Source: DASQZT01 sp035638575
GTDB lineage: Bacteria; Acidobacteriota; Terriglobia; Bryobacterales; Bryobacteraceae
DNA: 64,000 nucleotides
Assembly (NCBI GenBank): GCA_035638575.1
Contig: DASQZT010000231.1
Coordinates: 15,897 to 79,896 of the forward strand
Direction: 5' to 3'
Shown here: positions 9,032-21,372 of the stretch, one piece after another
How positions within the stretch are numbered: the stretch's first letter is position 1
Layout: every line of letters begins with the position of its first letter
The notes under the pieces: model-generated
Databases searched by the model: none
What the model saw: the letters and a program-made list of their open reading frames with translations, nothing else
What the model was told of the DNA's origin: nothing
Made by a program: the position numbers and the translations under genes

Positions 9032-10006
9032 ATGGCTGCACGGCTGCATCCGGCACCCAATCGGCCGGCGGACCTGGTCGACCTGCGGCGGCTTTCCGCG
9101 CGGGACCTCGAAGGTCTGCTCGCCGAAGAAACCGCCGCCTGGCGCAGCGAGCTGGAGTGGGACTTCGAAAAGTCCGCCGACCTGGTGCGGCGCTTCGTGG
9201 ATCTCCGCGCGCTGAGCGGCGCGGCGCTGATCGAAGACGGCGAGGTGGCCGGCTACCTGTACTACGTGCTGGAGGACAGCAAAGGTCTCATCGGCGACCT
9301 CTACGTGCGCCGCGCCTGGCGCACGCCGGAGCGCGAGAACCACCTGATGGCCGCGTCGCTCGACGCCATCATGGGCTGCCCGTCTATCGATCGCATCGAA
9401 TCGCAGCTGATGATGCTGACGCTCCCGCCCGGCCGCAGGCTGCCGCATGCCGGTTGCCTGAGTGTTTTCGAGCGCAACTTCATGCGGATCGACCTGGGCG
9501 GCGCGGCGCTGGCGGAAGGGCGAGTCCGGCGGCCGATGTACTTGGAGAAATGGACGGACCATTACCAGGAGGCCGCCGCCCACCTGATTTCGGCCGCTTA
9601 CCTGGGCCACATCGACAGCCGCATCAACGACCAGTACCGGACGCCGGGCGGGGCGCGAAAGTTCCTGTACAACATCGTGCAGTATCCCGGATGCGGCGCC
9701 TTCTACCGGCCGGCGTCGTATGCCGCGTTCGAGGCCGCGACCGGCCATCTGTGCGGCATCTCGCTGGCCAGCCTCGTGGCTCCGGAGAGCGGCCACATCA
9801 CGCAGATCTGCGTCTCGCCTTCGGTTCGCGGCACGGGGATCGGCCACGCGCTTCTGCGCCAGTCGCTGAAGACGCTGAAGGAAATGGGCTGCCGCTCCGC
9901 GAGCCTCACGGTGACAGCCGCCAACGAAGACGCCGTCGCGCTTTACGAGCGGGTCGGCTTCCGCACGATCCGGCGGTTTTCGGCCTTCGTGTGGGAAGGT
10001 TTCTAA
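9032..10006 (+). CDS. GNAT-family N-acetyltransferase with tandem domains
   Basis: This 324-aa cytosolic protein has two GNAT modules. The N-terminal one (about 15-165) is diverged, with YLYYVLEDSKGLIGDLYVRR. The C-terminal one (about 175-324) carries a canonical acetyl-CoA loop, ICVSPSVRGTGIGHALL (Q/RxxGxG/A style), and the ending AVALYERVGFRTIRRFSAFVW. The acceptor substrate is unknown. It lies 12 bases after the M49 peptidase and 15 bases before the SEC-C protein, so it is probably co-transcribed with both. Confidence 0.88.
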   Translation: MAARLHPAPNRPADLVDLRRLSARDLEGLLAEETAAWRSELEWDFEKSADLVRRFVDLRALSGAALIEDGEVAGYLYYVLEDSKGLIGDLYVRRAWRTPERENHLMAASLDAIMGCPSIDRIESQLMMLTLPPGRRLPHAGCLSVFERNFMRIDLGGAALAEGRVRRPMYLEKWTDHYQEAAAHLISAAYLGHIDSRINDQYRTPGGARKFLYNIVQYPGCGAFYRPASYAAFEAATGHLCGISLASLVAPESGHITQICVSPSVRGTGIGHALLRQSLKTLKEMGCRSASLTVTAANEDAVALYERVGFRTIRRFSAFVWEGF

Positions 10007-10859
10007 AGCAAACGCACAGCGATGATACTCGTACCCGAAGCGACACGGAAGCAGATCGCCGAAATCGTCCGCGCCATAGACTCGAGCGCCGTGAGCCAAA
10101 TCGAAGGGGCGCGGCAGATGCACGCCGTCGATCCCGAACATTTTTTGCCCTATCTGTTTTTGGGTCAGGAACAGGCCGCGGCCGGCAACCTGGATGCCGC
10201 CGAGTCTCTCTACTGGCAGGGACTGGAGCGCGGGCCGTGTTCTTACACCTTCTACATGTCGTTGGGCGGCGTTCGCGGCGTGCGCGATCCCCAGGATCCG
10301 CTGGCGGTGGCACTGAAGGTGCTCGCCTTTTCCAAGATGGCCGTGGCGGGGGAGGTGGACGATGAAATCGCCGGGCAGCTCCGCGGCGACCTCGAGGGAC
10401 TGCCTTTCGACTTCAAGAATCCCGAAGACCTTGAGTTATTCGCCAGCGTCCTGGAAGCTAGAACCAAAAACCAGTCAGAGCCGCCGGAAGTGGCCGGCCG
10501 CCTGCGCCCCTACTGGATTTTCCACGATCTCCAGCGCCAGGCTCCCGACGACGTCAGCCACGATGTGCTGGAGCGTCTGCGGGAGAATGCGGACGCCTGC
10601 GTGCCAATTCTGCGCGCGGCCCTCGGGGAGTGGAGCCGATTGCAGCATAACCTTTCCGCGGAGGCCCTCAGGTTCGTCGTGGCGCTGCTGGGCGAACTCG
10701 GAAGCGCGGACCTCCTCGATGACTTGCTGGAGCTGTCGATGCTGGACGACGACGCGCTCTTTCTGCACGCCCAGTGGGCCATACGGCGAATCGGGCAGCG
10801 CTTCCCGTCCGAGACGTTTTGCGAAGTTGCGCGCGGCCATCCCCACGGCGCCTCTGTCG

Positions 10860-12659
<1,800 letters not shown>

Positions 12660-12722
12660 GATCAGGCTGAGGTCCCGATGAGTCTGGACTCGGCAGACCC
12701 GAGTGGCTGGGCCACCAGGAGA

Positions 12723-13937
12723 CTAGGCTTTATGCTGATTGCCCTGAGCCGCGACTAGCATCGAGTTCATGCAACCGAGTAAGTAGGCCAGAGCGGGGTT
12801 GGGCCGGAACGTTTGTCCAGGTCCTCTGCCTGCCCCTGCTCCCGCCCCACCGCGTCCCCTGCCTTCCGCTGCCGGGTCACTGCCCAACCCCGGAATATGA
12901 TCGGGGATCACGATCCCTTCAAACTTGACGTCCACCAGGGCCTTCATCACTTTGCTCATGTCGTAGTAACCGTCATCTATCATGGTCTCGGTGAAATGCG
13001 GCAAGGGCGCGCTCACGTTGCGGAAATGGATCTTGAAGAGCTTCTTCATTCCACCGAAGTACTTAATCATCTCCACTGGATGCTTGCCCGACATTTTGCC
13101 GCCCTCCAGCCAGGATCCACAACACAGGCACACGCCCACGTTGGGACTGTTGGCGATCTCCACGGCTCTCTTGTAACCCTCGAAGTTGGAGAAAATACAG
13201 CGCGGGACACCCGCGAGTATCGGTTGCGGCGGATCGTCCGGGTGGATACCGATTCGCACGCTCGCCTCCTCGGCGACCGGGACCACCTTCTTGATGAAGT
13301 ACGTGTAGTTGTCCCAGATTTCCTCTTTGGTGAACACGCGGCCGTGGGAGAGAGGCTCCGTATACGTCTTTCCGCCCCAGCTTCCCCGCAAATCAGGACT
13401 GGACAAATCGCAGGTGGCGCCGGAATACCCACGGGGCAAAGTCTCGCGGCCGCTGCGCCAGATGCCGTTACCCATATGGGCGTAGGTGGAGTAAGGGATG
13501 CCGGCTTTGCCGAGGTACCGGATGTAATTCAAATACTCTTCGATCTTCTGGTCGCGTCCGGGAAGATTCAGCGTGACCTCCGGCATGTTATGGAGACTGC
13601 CGCTCGGCCCAACTCCGCTCCCGATGTTATAGACCTTGAAGCCGCCGGCTTCCCATTGCTCGCGCATCTTGATGAAGCCCTCGGCGGTGGCGGTTTCAGG
13701 CGTCGCCCCGAGGCTTACCCAGGTCACCCCGAGCTGCTTGAGGTAGAGCATGTTCTCGGGGGTCGGCTGGCCCGCGCTGGTACCGATCTTGATGCCCGGC
13801 GGGATGGGGCGCAGCGTGGCGGAGCCGACGCGGGCGGACGACAGGAACGCCGCTCCGCCCAAGGCCATCTTGGCGAAATCTCTCCGTGCCGGATTGAAGA
13901 TCGCGTCACTGTTTTTCTTCGATTCGGGTTCGCTCAT
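12723..13937 (-). CDS. Tat-exported mannonate-dehydratase-like (UxuA-type) TIM-barrel protein
   Basis: This 404-aa protein has a Tat signal (ARRDFAKMALGGAAFLSSAR). The barrel resembles mannonate dehydratase: RIGIHPDDPPQPILAGVPR, VGVCLCCGSWLEGG (metal-ligand Cys region), KIHFRNVSAPLPHFTE (His ligand), DGYYDMSKVMKAL and VIPDHIPGLG, the counterpart of the UxuA RPDHG box. General tools may call it sugar phosphate isomerase/epimerase. Residues near 360-378 are a Gly/Arg/Ala-rich insert (GRGRGGAGAG...). AAGGAG precedes the ATG by 8 bases. A paralogue lies at 47298-48380. D-mannonate dehydration would suit the uronate theme, but export from the cytoplasm makes the true substrate uncertain. Confidence 0.78.
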   Translation of the reverse strand: MSEPESKKNSDAIFNPARRDFAKMALGGAAFLSSARVGSATLRPIPPGIKIGTSAGQPTPENMLYLKQLGVTWVSLGATPETATAEGFIKMREQWEAGGFKVYNIGSGVGPSGSLHNMPEVTLNLPGRDQKIEEYLNYIRYLGKAGIPYSTYAHMGNGIWRSGRETLPRGYSGATCDLSSPDLRGSWGGKTYTEPLSHGRVFTKEEIWDNYTYFIKKVVPVAEEASVRIGIHPDDPPQPILAGVPRCIFSNFEGYKRAVEIANSPNVGVCLCCGSWLEGGKMSGKHPVEMIKYFGGMKKLFKIHFRNVSAPLPHFTETMIDDGYYDMSKVMKALVDVKFEGIVIPDHIPGLGSDPAAEGRGRGGAGAGAGRGPGQTFRPNPALAYLLGCMNSMLVAAQGNQHKA

Positions 13938-13968
13938 ATGCGGTTCTCCTTCGGAATCTTAGCAGGTA

Positions 13969-14262
13969 TTAGAACTCCACGCGGATGGACCCCTGAACGT
14001 TGGCGTCGGCGCTGCCGAAGTTTGAGAGTCCCCGAGAGTGCCGGTAAACCTGGCCGATGTGCCGGGGCTGTTCACGTTGTAGGTCGTATTGGGCGCGGCA
14101 AGATTCGGCCTTTTCTGCTGCGACTGGTCAACCCTGTTCAGCAAGGCCGTATTCCCGCTCAGCGCGATCGACAAAGGAATCTGGTTGATGTTCCAGCTGC
14201 GCTCGAGTGCCACGCCCGCGTTCCCGTTGCCGAAGGCGTGAGGAAATCGGATAGCGAGGCGG
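13969..14262 (-). pseudogene. C-terminal remnant of a TonB-dependent receptor
   Basis: The minus strand reads FGNGNAGVALERSWNINQ, LLNRVD, RPNLAAPNTTYNVNSPGT and FTGTLG, then after a frame change LSNFGSADANVQGSIRVEF and a TAA at 13971-13969. This is the end of a Cna-B-type TonB receptor barrel, including the terminal aromatic residue. The frame change sits in a GGGG run and is restored by adding one G. There is no room upstream for the rest of the receptor, because the POT gene ends at 14278. It is therefore a remnant, about 90 codons long. It fills the gap between the POT and mannonate-dehydratase-like genes. Confidence 0.65.
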
Positions 14263-14277
14263 AACTATTTCGCGGAG

Positions 14278-15765
<1,488 letters not shown>

Positions 15766-15876
15766 AGCCTGGAGGCCATTGTAGCCTAGCGGGACGGATA
15801 AAGTGATGCTGGTTACTCCGAGTGATGGTATCCTATGAGTTTCAGGTCCGTTCATCGGAAACTGAAGGAGGCACTA

Positions 15877-17031
15877 GTGAAAACCGATACCTCTCGGCGC
15901 AACTTCCTGGCCGCCGGCCTGGCTTTGCCGGTCGCCGGTCTGGCATCCACCACATCCAGTCCCGCCCCGCCCGATCCGGCTCCTCAGCAGCCGGCGGCGA
16001 CCACGCCGGGTAAGATCACTTACCGCGTTCTGGGCAAGACCGGCTTGAAGGTCTCCACCGTCGGCTACGGCTGCATGATCACGTCCGACTCGACCGTGAT
16101 CACCAGGGCGGCTGACATGGGCATCAACTACTTCGATACTTCCCGCGGCTACCAGAACGGCCAAAACGAGCGCATGGTGGGAGCTGCGTTGGGAGCGAAA
16201 CGCAAGGACGTCTTTCTTTCATCCAAGTGCGATCAGAAGACCGGAGCGGGCATCCTGGCGGAGCTGGATACCAGCCTCAAGGAGTTGAACACCGACCATC
16301 TGGACGTGTGGCTGCTCCACGGGCTGGGCAACCCGGCGCAGATCACCGACGACATGGTCGAGGCGCAGCGCAAGGCGAAGCAGCAAGGCAAGGTGCGGTT
16401 CATCGGCGTCAGCACGCACACGCTGCCGGCCATTGTCGACCGCGTCATCGAAGCCAAGCTGGAGGTGGTCCAGGCGCAGTACAACTTCACCTCCGCGGCG
16501 GAGTGGGGCCCGGCCCTCGAGAAGCTGAACCAGGCGGGCGTTGGCCTGGTGGCCATGAAGGTGATGGCCAGGGCGGGCCGCGGCAGGGGCGGCGGGCCGC
16601 AGCGGCCGGCCAGTTTCGCGCCAGCCGCACTCAAGTGGGCGATGAAGAACCCCGCCATCGCCACCACGGTCCCGAGCATGACGGACATCGACCAACTGGA
16701 GCAGAACTTCAGCGTGATGGCGCAGCAGTTCACCGACGCGGACCAGAAGATCCTGACCGCCCAGTTGAAAGAGATCAGTCCGTACTTCTGCCGCATGTGC
16801 GGCACGTGCAACGGGCAGTGCCCCCAGGGCCTGCCGGTGGGCGACATGGTGCGCTTCGTGATGTACGCGGACGGCTACGGCCAATTCGCACTGGGCCGGG
16901 AGCACTTCCAGCGCATGGCAGCCGAGCACCAGGCCGTGCGATGCAACCTGTGTCCGACCTGCGTCGTCCAGTGCCCGCACGGAGTGACCGTGGCGGAGCG
17001 GATGATGCGGGCGCAGGAACTGTTCGCGTAA
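15877..17031 (+). CDS. Tat-exported aldo/keto reductase with two 4Fe-4S clusters
   Basis: This 384-aa oxidoreductase starts at GTG 15877, with AAGGAGG at 15865-15871. It has a Tat signal (TSRRNFLAAGLALPV), an AKR barrel with YRVLGKTGLKVSTVGYGC, catalytic Tyr in DTSRGYQNGQNE, Lys in LSSKCD and His in LLHGLG. The tail carries two ferredoxin-type CxxCxxCxxxCP motifs starting at C305 (CRMCGTCNGQCP) and C356 (CNLCPTCVVQCP). Family members of this layout couple NAD(P)-type barrels to electron transfer. A GRGRGGG insert interrupts the barrel near residue 232. How a periplasmic AKR would receive cofactor is unclear. Cofactor may be bound before Tat export. Confidence 0.87.
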   Translation: MKTDTSRRNFLAAGLALPVAGLASTTSSPAPPDPAPQQPAATTPGKITYRVLGKTGLKVSTVGYGCMITSDSTVITRAADMGINYFDTSRGYQNGQNERMVGAALGAKRKDVFLSSKCDQKTGAGILAELDTSLKELNTDHLDVWLLHGLGNPAQITDDMVEAQRKAKQQGKVRFIGVSTHTLPAIVDRVIEAKLEVVQAQYNFTSAAEWGPALEKLNQAGVGLVAMKVMARAGRGRGGGPQRPASFAPAALKWAMKNPAIATTVPSMTDIDQLEQNFSVMAQQFTDADQKILTAQLKEISPYFCRMCGTCNGQCPQGLPVGDMVRFVMYADGYGQFALGREHFQRMAAEHQAVRCNLCPTCVVQCPHGVTVAERMMRAQELFA

Positions 17032-17091
17032 TCCCCGGACAGCACCGCCCGGCGGAACATTGAAGACCGAGGGCTCTGATAGCATGAGTCC

Positions 17092-18186
17092 ATGGTCCAA
17101 TCACGGTGGCTTCCAGCCGCTCTTACGCTGGCCGCGTTGCCGGCCCTGGCGCAGCCGTACAAGATCGCGGTGATCGGTCTGATCCATTCCCACGAGGGTA
17201 CCTACGTCCCTCGCATGACACGCAGCGAGCAGGTGAAACTGGTGGGCATCGCGGAATCGATCCCCGACCTGGTAAACCTCGCTAAGGAACGGCAGGGCGC
17301 GAAAGACGTCGCCTTCTTCGACGACTACAAGAAGATGCTGGACGAAACCAAGCCCGATTTCGTCTGGGCCTTCGTCGAAAACAACCGGCACCTGGAGATT
17401 CTCAAGGAATGCGCTCCACGCCACATCCACGTGATCTACGAAAAACCGCTGGCGTCCACCTATAAGGACGCCGTGGCGATGGCCGATCTGGCCAAGAAAT
17501 ACAACGTAAGAGTGATGTGCAACTACCAGATGGCCTGGTGGCCCGCCAATCAGATTGCGCACGCGGAAGTCGAAAAAGGCACGATTGGAAAGGCCTGGCG
17601 CCTGCGCGGCATCGTGGGGCACGGCGGACCCGGTTCCACCGGGACCGGAAAGTACTTCTTCGACTGGCTCACCGATCCGGTGAAAAACGGCGCCGGCGCG
17701 CTGGTCGATTTCGGATGCTACAACGCGCTTTGGTCCCTGTGGTACATGGGCCGTCCCGAAAGCGTGTATGCCGAGGCGATCCACCTGCGTCCCGAAACCT
17801 TTCCCAAGGTGGAGGACTCCGCCACTCTGGTGCTGAAGTATCAAAACGGCATCAACGTTTTCGAGGGAAGCTGGGACCTGCCGCGCAGTTTCCAGGACCT
17901 GGAGATCTTCGGCTCCACCGCCGGCCCCGACGGCAATCTCAACCGCGGCAGCATCTACATGACACAGCAGAAGGTGGAACTGCGCAATGGCCGCGAGACC
18001 AGGGAACTGCCGCTGGCGCCGCTGCCTCCCGAGAAGGCCGATCCAATCGCCTTGATGGTGGACGCCATCAAGAACAGCAAGCCGATTGAAGGCATTACCG
18101 CGCTGGACATCAACATCGGTGTGGTCGAGATCATAGAAGCGGCCAAGGAATCGATCCGGACAGGGCGGGCGGTGAAGTTGAAGTGA
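17092..18186 (+). CDS. Secreted Gfo/Idh/MocA-family oxidoreductase
   Basis: This 364-aa protein has a Sec signal (MVQSRWLPAALTLAALPALAQ) followed by a Rossmann fold (YKIAVIGLIHSHEG). The EKP motif typical of the family is at residues 117-119 (YEKPLAS), followed by the alpha/beta C-terminal domain (GGPGSTGTGKYFFDW, GALVDFGCYNALWSLWYMG). Members oxidise, reduce or hydrolyse sugars and inositols using tightly bound NAD(P). The final TGA overlaps a GTG start of the haem-binding protein (GTGA), suggesting coupling. Confidence 0.87.
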   Translation: MVQSRWLPAALTLAALPALAQPYKIAVIGLIHSHEGTYVPRMTRSEQVKLVGIAESIPDLVNLAKERQGAKDVAFFDDYKKMLDETKPDFVWAFVENNRHLEILKECAPRHIHVIYEKPLASTYKDAVAMADLAKKYNVRVMCNYQMAWWPANQIAHAEVEKGTIGKAWRLRGIVGHGGPGSTGTGKYFFDWLTDPVKNGAGALVDFGCYNALWSLWYMGRPESVYAEAIHLRPETFPKVEDSATLVLKYQNGINVFEGSWDLPRSFQDLEIFGSTAGPDGNLNRGSIYMTQQKVELRNGRETRELPLAPLPPEKADPIALMVDAIKNSKPIEGITALDINIGVVEIIEAAKESIRTGRAVKLK

Positions 18187-18695
18187 GGGCGGGTCGGCAA
18201 ACGGCGAAGAGGAGCGGCTTGAAGCGTCGCGTGCAAATCGTTTCGCTCGTTCTTGCGGGCTGCATCGTGGTGGCATCGCTGGCCACCGCGCCCGCGAAAT
18301 CCACCGCAGCCGGCCGCCCGATGTTGGCGGGCGCGCGGATCGACCCCACAGTGCTGGCGATCTTTCAAAGATCCTGCGGGGACTGCCATTCCGAGACCAC
18401 GCACTACCCCTGGTACAGCTACGTCGCGCCGGTCTCCTTTCTGATCCGAAGCGACGTCACCCGCGGCCGCCAGCACCTGGACCTGTCCCGTTGGGAGGAG
18501 TACACCATCCAGCGAAAGGAAAGATTGCTCTCGGAAATCGCCAACCAGGTGAAAGACCGCGACATGCCGCTGCCGAAATACACGTTGATCCACAGGGGCG
18601 CCCGGCTGTCGGACGCCGAGGTGAACGCCGTCTTCCAGTGGACGCAGGCCGAACGCTCGCGATTGATCGCGGACGGTTCACCCGGCGCGCGTTAG
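18183..18695 (+). CDS. Haem-binding domain protein (cytochrome-c-like, Haem_bd type)
   Basis: This 170-aa protein has an N-terminal hydrophobic anchor or signal (VQIVSLVLAGCIVVASLA) and one haem motif CGDCH at residues 65-69, with the family context ETTHYPWYSYVAPVSFLI and a distal DRDMPLPKYTLIH. It is periplasmic and probably a small electron-transfer or haem protein. GTG 18183 overlaps the preceding stop. Its own stop overlaps by 4 bases the stop of the convergent CRTAC1-like gene. Confidence 0.85.
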   Translation: MRAGRQTAKRSGLKRRVQIVSLVLAGCIVVASLATAPAKSTAAGRPMLAGARIDPTVLAIFQRSCGDCHSETTHYPWYSYVAPVSFLIRSDVTRGRQHLDLSRWEEYTIQRKERLLSEIANQVKDRDMPLPKYTLIHRGARLSDAEVNAVFQWTQAERSRLIADGSPGAR

Positions 18696-20326
18696 TTGCG
18701 CGGCTCTTCGATCAGCGCGATGCGATCCGGCGCCACATCGCGGAGAACCTGGCGCTCGCCGGATGGCCACTGGATTTCGATCGCGTCAACCCGTTTGGCC
18801 GCCCCGATTCCAAAATGCAGCCGGAGATCGTTCTGCGACAGGTAGCTCCCGCCGCTGCGCACTTCATCGTATTGCGTGCGCGGGCCGGCTGTCACCCGCA
18901 CCTTCGCTCCGAGCGCGCTGCGGTTCGAGCGCACGCCGACCAGCTTCAATGCGATCCAGTGGTTGGCCGGCCGCATGGCTTGCTTCAGCAGCGACGGCGC
19001 CGCGTTCTGGTTGTTGACCAGCACTTCCACCAAGCCATCGTTGTCGTAGTCGCCAAACGCGGCGCCGCGCGCGGACTGGCGCTCCAGGATGCCCGGCCCG
19101 GCGCTCTGGGAGATGTCCGCGAATTTGCCGTCGCCGAGATTGCGATACAGGATGGCGTGATCGCGGTAATGAATATCGATTCCCAGGCGATCGACTTCTG
19201 GGAACACGTGCCCGTTCACGAGCAGGAGATCCGGGCGGCCATCGTTATCGAAATCGAAAAAGCCGCACCCCCAGCCTACGTACCGGGTGTTGCGCGCCAG
19301 GCCCGCGGGAATAGTGACGTCGTCGAACTCGCCCGAGCCGCGGTTGCGGTACAGGGTCTCGCGCTCATCGGAAAAGTTGCTGCGGAAGATGTCGGGCCGG
19401 CCGTCGCCATCGTAATCGCCGGCCGTGGCGCCCATGCCGGACATGGCTTTGCCATTCTCGTCGAAGGCCGCACCGCGCAACACGGCTTCTTCGGTGAACT
19501 TTCCGTTGCCTTGATTGATATAGAGGAGCGAAGGCGTTTGGTCGCACGCCACGAAGATGTCGACGAGGCCGTCCTGGTTGAAGTCGCCCGTCAGCACGCC
19601 GAGCGCGTAGTTCTGGTCGGGCGCGGAGATGCCGGACGCATCCGAGACATCGGTGAAGGTTCCGTCCCCGTTGTTGCGATACAGGATGTTGCGGTCGAAG
19701 GGAAGGCCGCGCGGGCCGCAGGCGACCGGCAGGCCGCGATACCAGCAGTAGGGATTTTCGCCCGGCTGCGGCGTGGCCGCGGGGTCGAACTTCAGATAGT
19801 TGGCGACGAACAGGTCGGCGTGGCCGTCGTTGTCGTAATCGAGGAAGGCGCAGCCGGTGTTGTAGCGCACGCGGTTCTGCTTCAGGCCGGCGCGTTCGGT
19901 AACGTCTTCGAAGCGGACGCCACCCGCATTGCGATACAGATGATTCTGCCCCCAGTAGGTGACGAACAGGTCGGTGTAGCCGTCGTTATCGTAATCGGCC
20001 GCGCAGACGCCCTGTCCCCATCCGGTTGCCGAGCCGAGCCCCATCTTGGCCGTGACGTCGGTGAAGCGCCCGTTGCCTTCGTTGTGATAGAGGCGGCTCA
20101 CACCGCCCTCGCCGGAGACGAGGAAAATATCGAGCAATCCATCGTTGTCGTAATCCAGGAACGCGGCGCCGCTGCCGGTGGTCTCGAGGATGAACCGCTT
20201 GGTTTTGTCGCCGCCGTTGGGGAACCGGGCGGTGAGGCCGGCGCTGGCGGCCACGTTGCGGAAGTCGGCGCGATAGGGCGCGCCCACGAGGAACAGCAAC
20301 AGGGAAACCGCGCCGGCCCACCTCAC
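18692..20326 (-). CDS. CRTAC1-like protein: FG-GAP/VCBS propeller plus ASPIC/UnbV domain
   Basis: This 544-aa exported protein has a short Sec-like N-terminus (GAVSLLLFLVG). The body has about six to seven FG-GAP/VCBS repeats with calcium-loop motifs DYDNDG, DFDNDG and DYDGDG at roughly 55-430. An ASPIC/UnbV domain closes it (WIALKLVGVRSNRSALGAK to HFGIGAAKRVDAIEIQWPSG). These proteins are Ca-binding beta-propellers of unknown function. GTG 20326 overlaps the TGA of the TPR gene (GTGA). It is the last gene of the seven-gene minus-strand run. Confidence 0.9.
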   Translation of the reverse strand: MRWAGAVSLLLFLVGAPYRADFRNVAASAGLTARFPNGGDKTKRFILETTGSGAAFLDYDNDGLLDIFLVSGEGGVSRLYHNEGNGRFTDVTAKMGLGSATGWGQGVCAADYDNDGYTDLFVTYWGQNHLYRNAGGVRFEDVTERAGLKQNRVRYNTGCAFLDYDNDGHADLFVANYLKFDPAATPQPGENPYCWYRGLPVACGPRGLPFDRNILYRNNGDGTFTDVSDASGISAPDQNYALGVLTGDFNQDGLVDIFVACDQTPSLLYINQGNGKFTEEAVLRGAAFDENGKAMSGMGATAGDYDGDGRPDIFRSNFSDERETLYRNRGSGEFDDVTIPAGLARNTRYVGWGCGFFDFDNDGRPDLLLVNGHVFPEVDRLGIDIHYRDHAILYRNLGDGKFADISQSAGPGILERQSARGAAFGDYDNDGLVEVLVNNQNAAPSLLKQAMRPANHWIALKLVGVRSNRSALGAKVRVTAGPRTQYDEVRSGGSYLSQNDLRLHFGIGAAKRVDAIEIQWPSGERQVLRDVAPDRIALIEEPRN

Positions 20327-21372
20327 TGTTTGGGCGCCTTCTCTCCGAGCTTCTTCAGGAACTCCGTGAACTCGCCTTCGGGCGGCCGGCTGAGCTTGTC
20401 GAATACCGCTTTCTCGCGCTGCGCGTCTTCCATTCTCCCCGCGTTGCGATAGGCCAGCATCAGGCTGTAGTGCGCCGATTCGCTCGCGGGCTGGAGCTTC
20501 GCGGCGCGTTCGAGCAGGGGGATGGCCTCAACGTATCGCTTCGCATCGGATTTCGTCTTGGCCAGAGCGATCAGGGCCTCGGCGAAATTCGGATCGAGCG
20601 AGACCGCCTTCTCGAAGCGGGCGGCGGCGAGCGCGGAGTTCTGCCCGGCCTGGAGGATCTGGCCGACCTCGTATTCCGCCACCGCGTCCGACGGGTTCAG
20701 CGCCAGTTCGGCTTCAAACTCCTTGCGTGCCTCGCGCATGTTGGCGGGGTCGTGCGACTGGAGCAGCAGGGCGCGGCCGAGCCGGAAGTGCAGACTGAGC
20801 GCCGCGGGATTCTTCTGAATGGCCTTGCGGTACTCCGCGGCCGCCTCCGGGTAACGCCCCTCGGTCTCGAAAATCTCGCCCGAAAGCTGGTTCACGCGGA
20901 AGGAGGCGGGCGCTTTCTGGTACATCTGGAATACCGCGTCGTTCCATTCCTTCATGTGCACTTTGGCGGCCTCGTAGAGGACGTCGGCATCGTCGGGGAA
21001 GCTTTTCTGGAGCTTGTCGAGCACAAGCCGGATGTCCGCCAGCCGGTCTTGCGACAGGCCGCATTGCACTAGCGCAATTCCAGCAAGACGCCGCAGCGAG
21101 GCTTCGGGATTGTTGGTGAATTGCTGATCGAGATCGCCGCGCGCGGCATCGCACGCGCCGGTTGCGGCGCGGCTGAGGGCGAGAAAGGTCCGCGCGGCGG
21201 TGTCGCCGGGAGACGCGGAGACAGCCTTTTCCAGTATCTGACGCGCCTGGGCGTAGCGGCCGCGATGGAAGGCCTCGATGCCGTCGGCGGCGGTTTGCGC
21301 TCCCAGCGACGGCGCGATCAGCAGGAGGACGATGCAGCAGCGGCAGCTCAAGGGTGTGTTAGTGGCCGGCAT
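20323..21372 (-). CDS. Secreted TPR-repeat protein
   Basis: This 349-aa protein begins with a signal peptide (CRCCIVLLLIAPSLGAQ) followed by about seven to eight TPR units, for example GIEAFHRGRYAQARQILEKA, YPEAAAEYRKAIQKNPAALS and YVEAIPLLERAAKLQPASES. It is a periplasmic scaffold without an enzyme domain. The frame extends to 21390, but ATG 21372 is preferred. That start overlaps the 3' end of the 79-aa ORF, and its own stop overlaps the start of the CRTAC1-like gene, so it is translationally coupled on both sides. Confidence 0.85.
   Translation of the reverse strand: MPATNTPLSCRCCIVLLLIAPSLGAQTAADGIEAFHRGRYAQARQILEKAVSASPGDTAARTFLALSRAATGACDAARGDLDQQFTNNPEASLRRLAGIALVQCGLSQDRLADIRLVLDKLQKSFPDDADVLYEAAKVHMKEWNDAVFQMYQKAPASFRVNQLSGEIFETEGRYPEAAAEYRKAIQKNPAALSLHFRLGRALLLQSHDPANMREARKEFEAELALNPSDAVAEYEVGQILQAGQNSALAAARFEKAVSLDPNFAEALIALAKTKSDAKRYVEAIPLLERAAKLQPASESAHYSLMLAYRNAGRMEDAQREKAVFDKLSRPPEGEFTEFLKKLGEKAPKQ

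Noticed and set aside
7508..10141. 877-codon minus-strand open frame opposite the M49 peptidase and GNAT genes
   Set aside because: It spans two real plus-strand genes and their gap, has no start signal or motif, and results from high GC at third codon positions.
12660..12722. Short stem (CTCGG and CCGAG) considered as a terminator between convergent genes
   Set aside because: The stem has only five pairs and no T-run follows on either strand.
18491..20452. 653-codon plus-strand open frame opposite the CRTAC1-like gene
   Set aside because: The complement carries seven calcium-loop repeats and an ASPIC domain. The plus-strand product has no such features.
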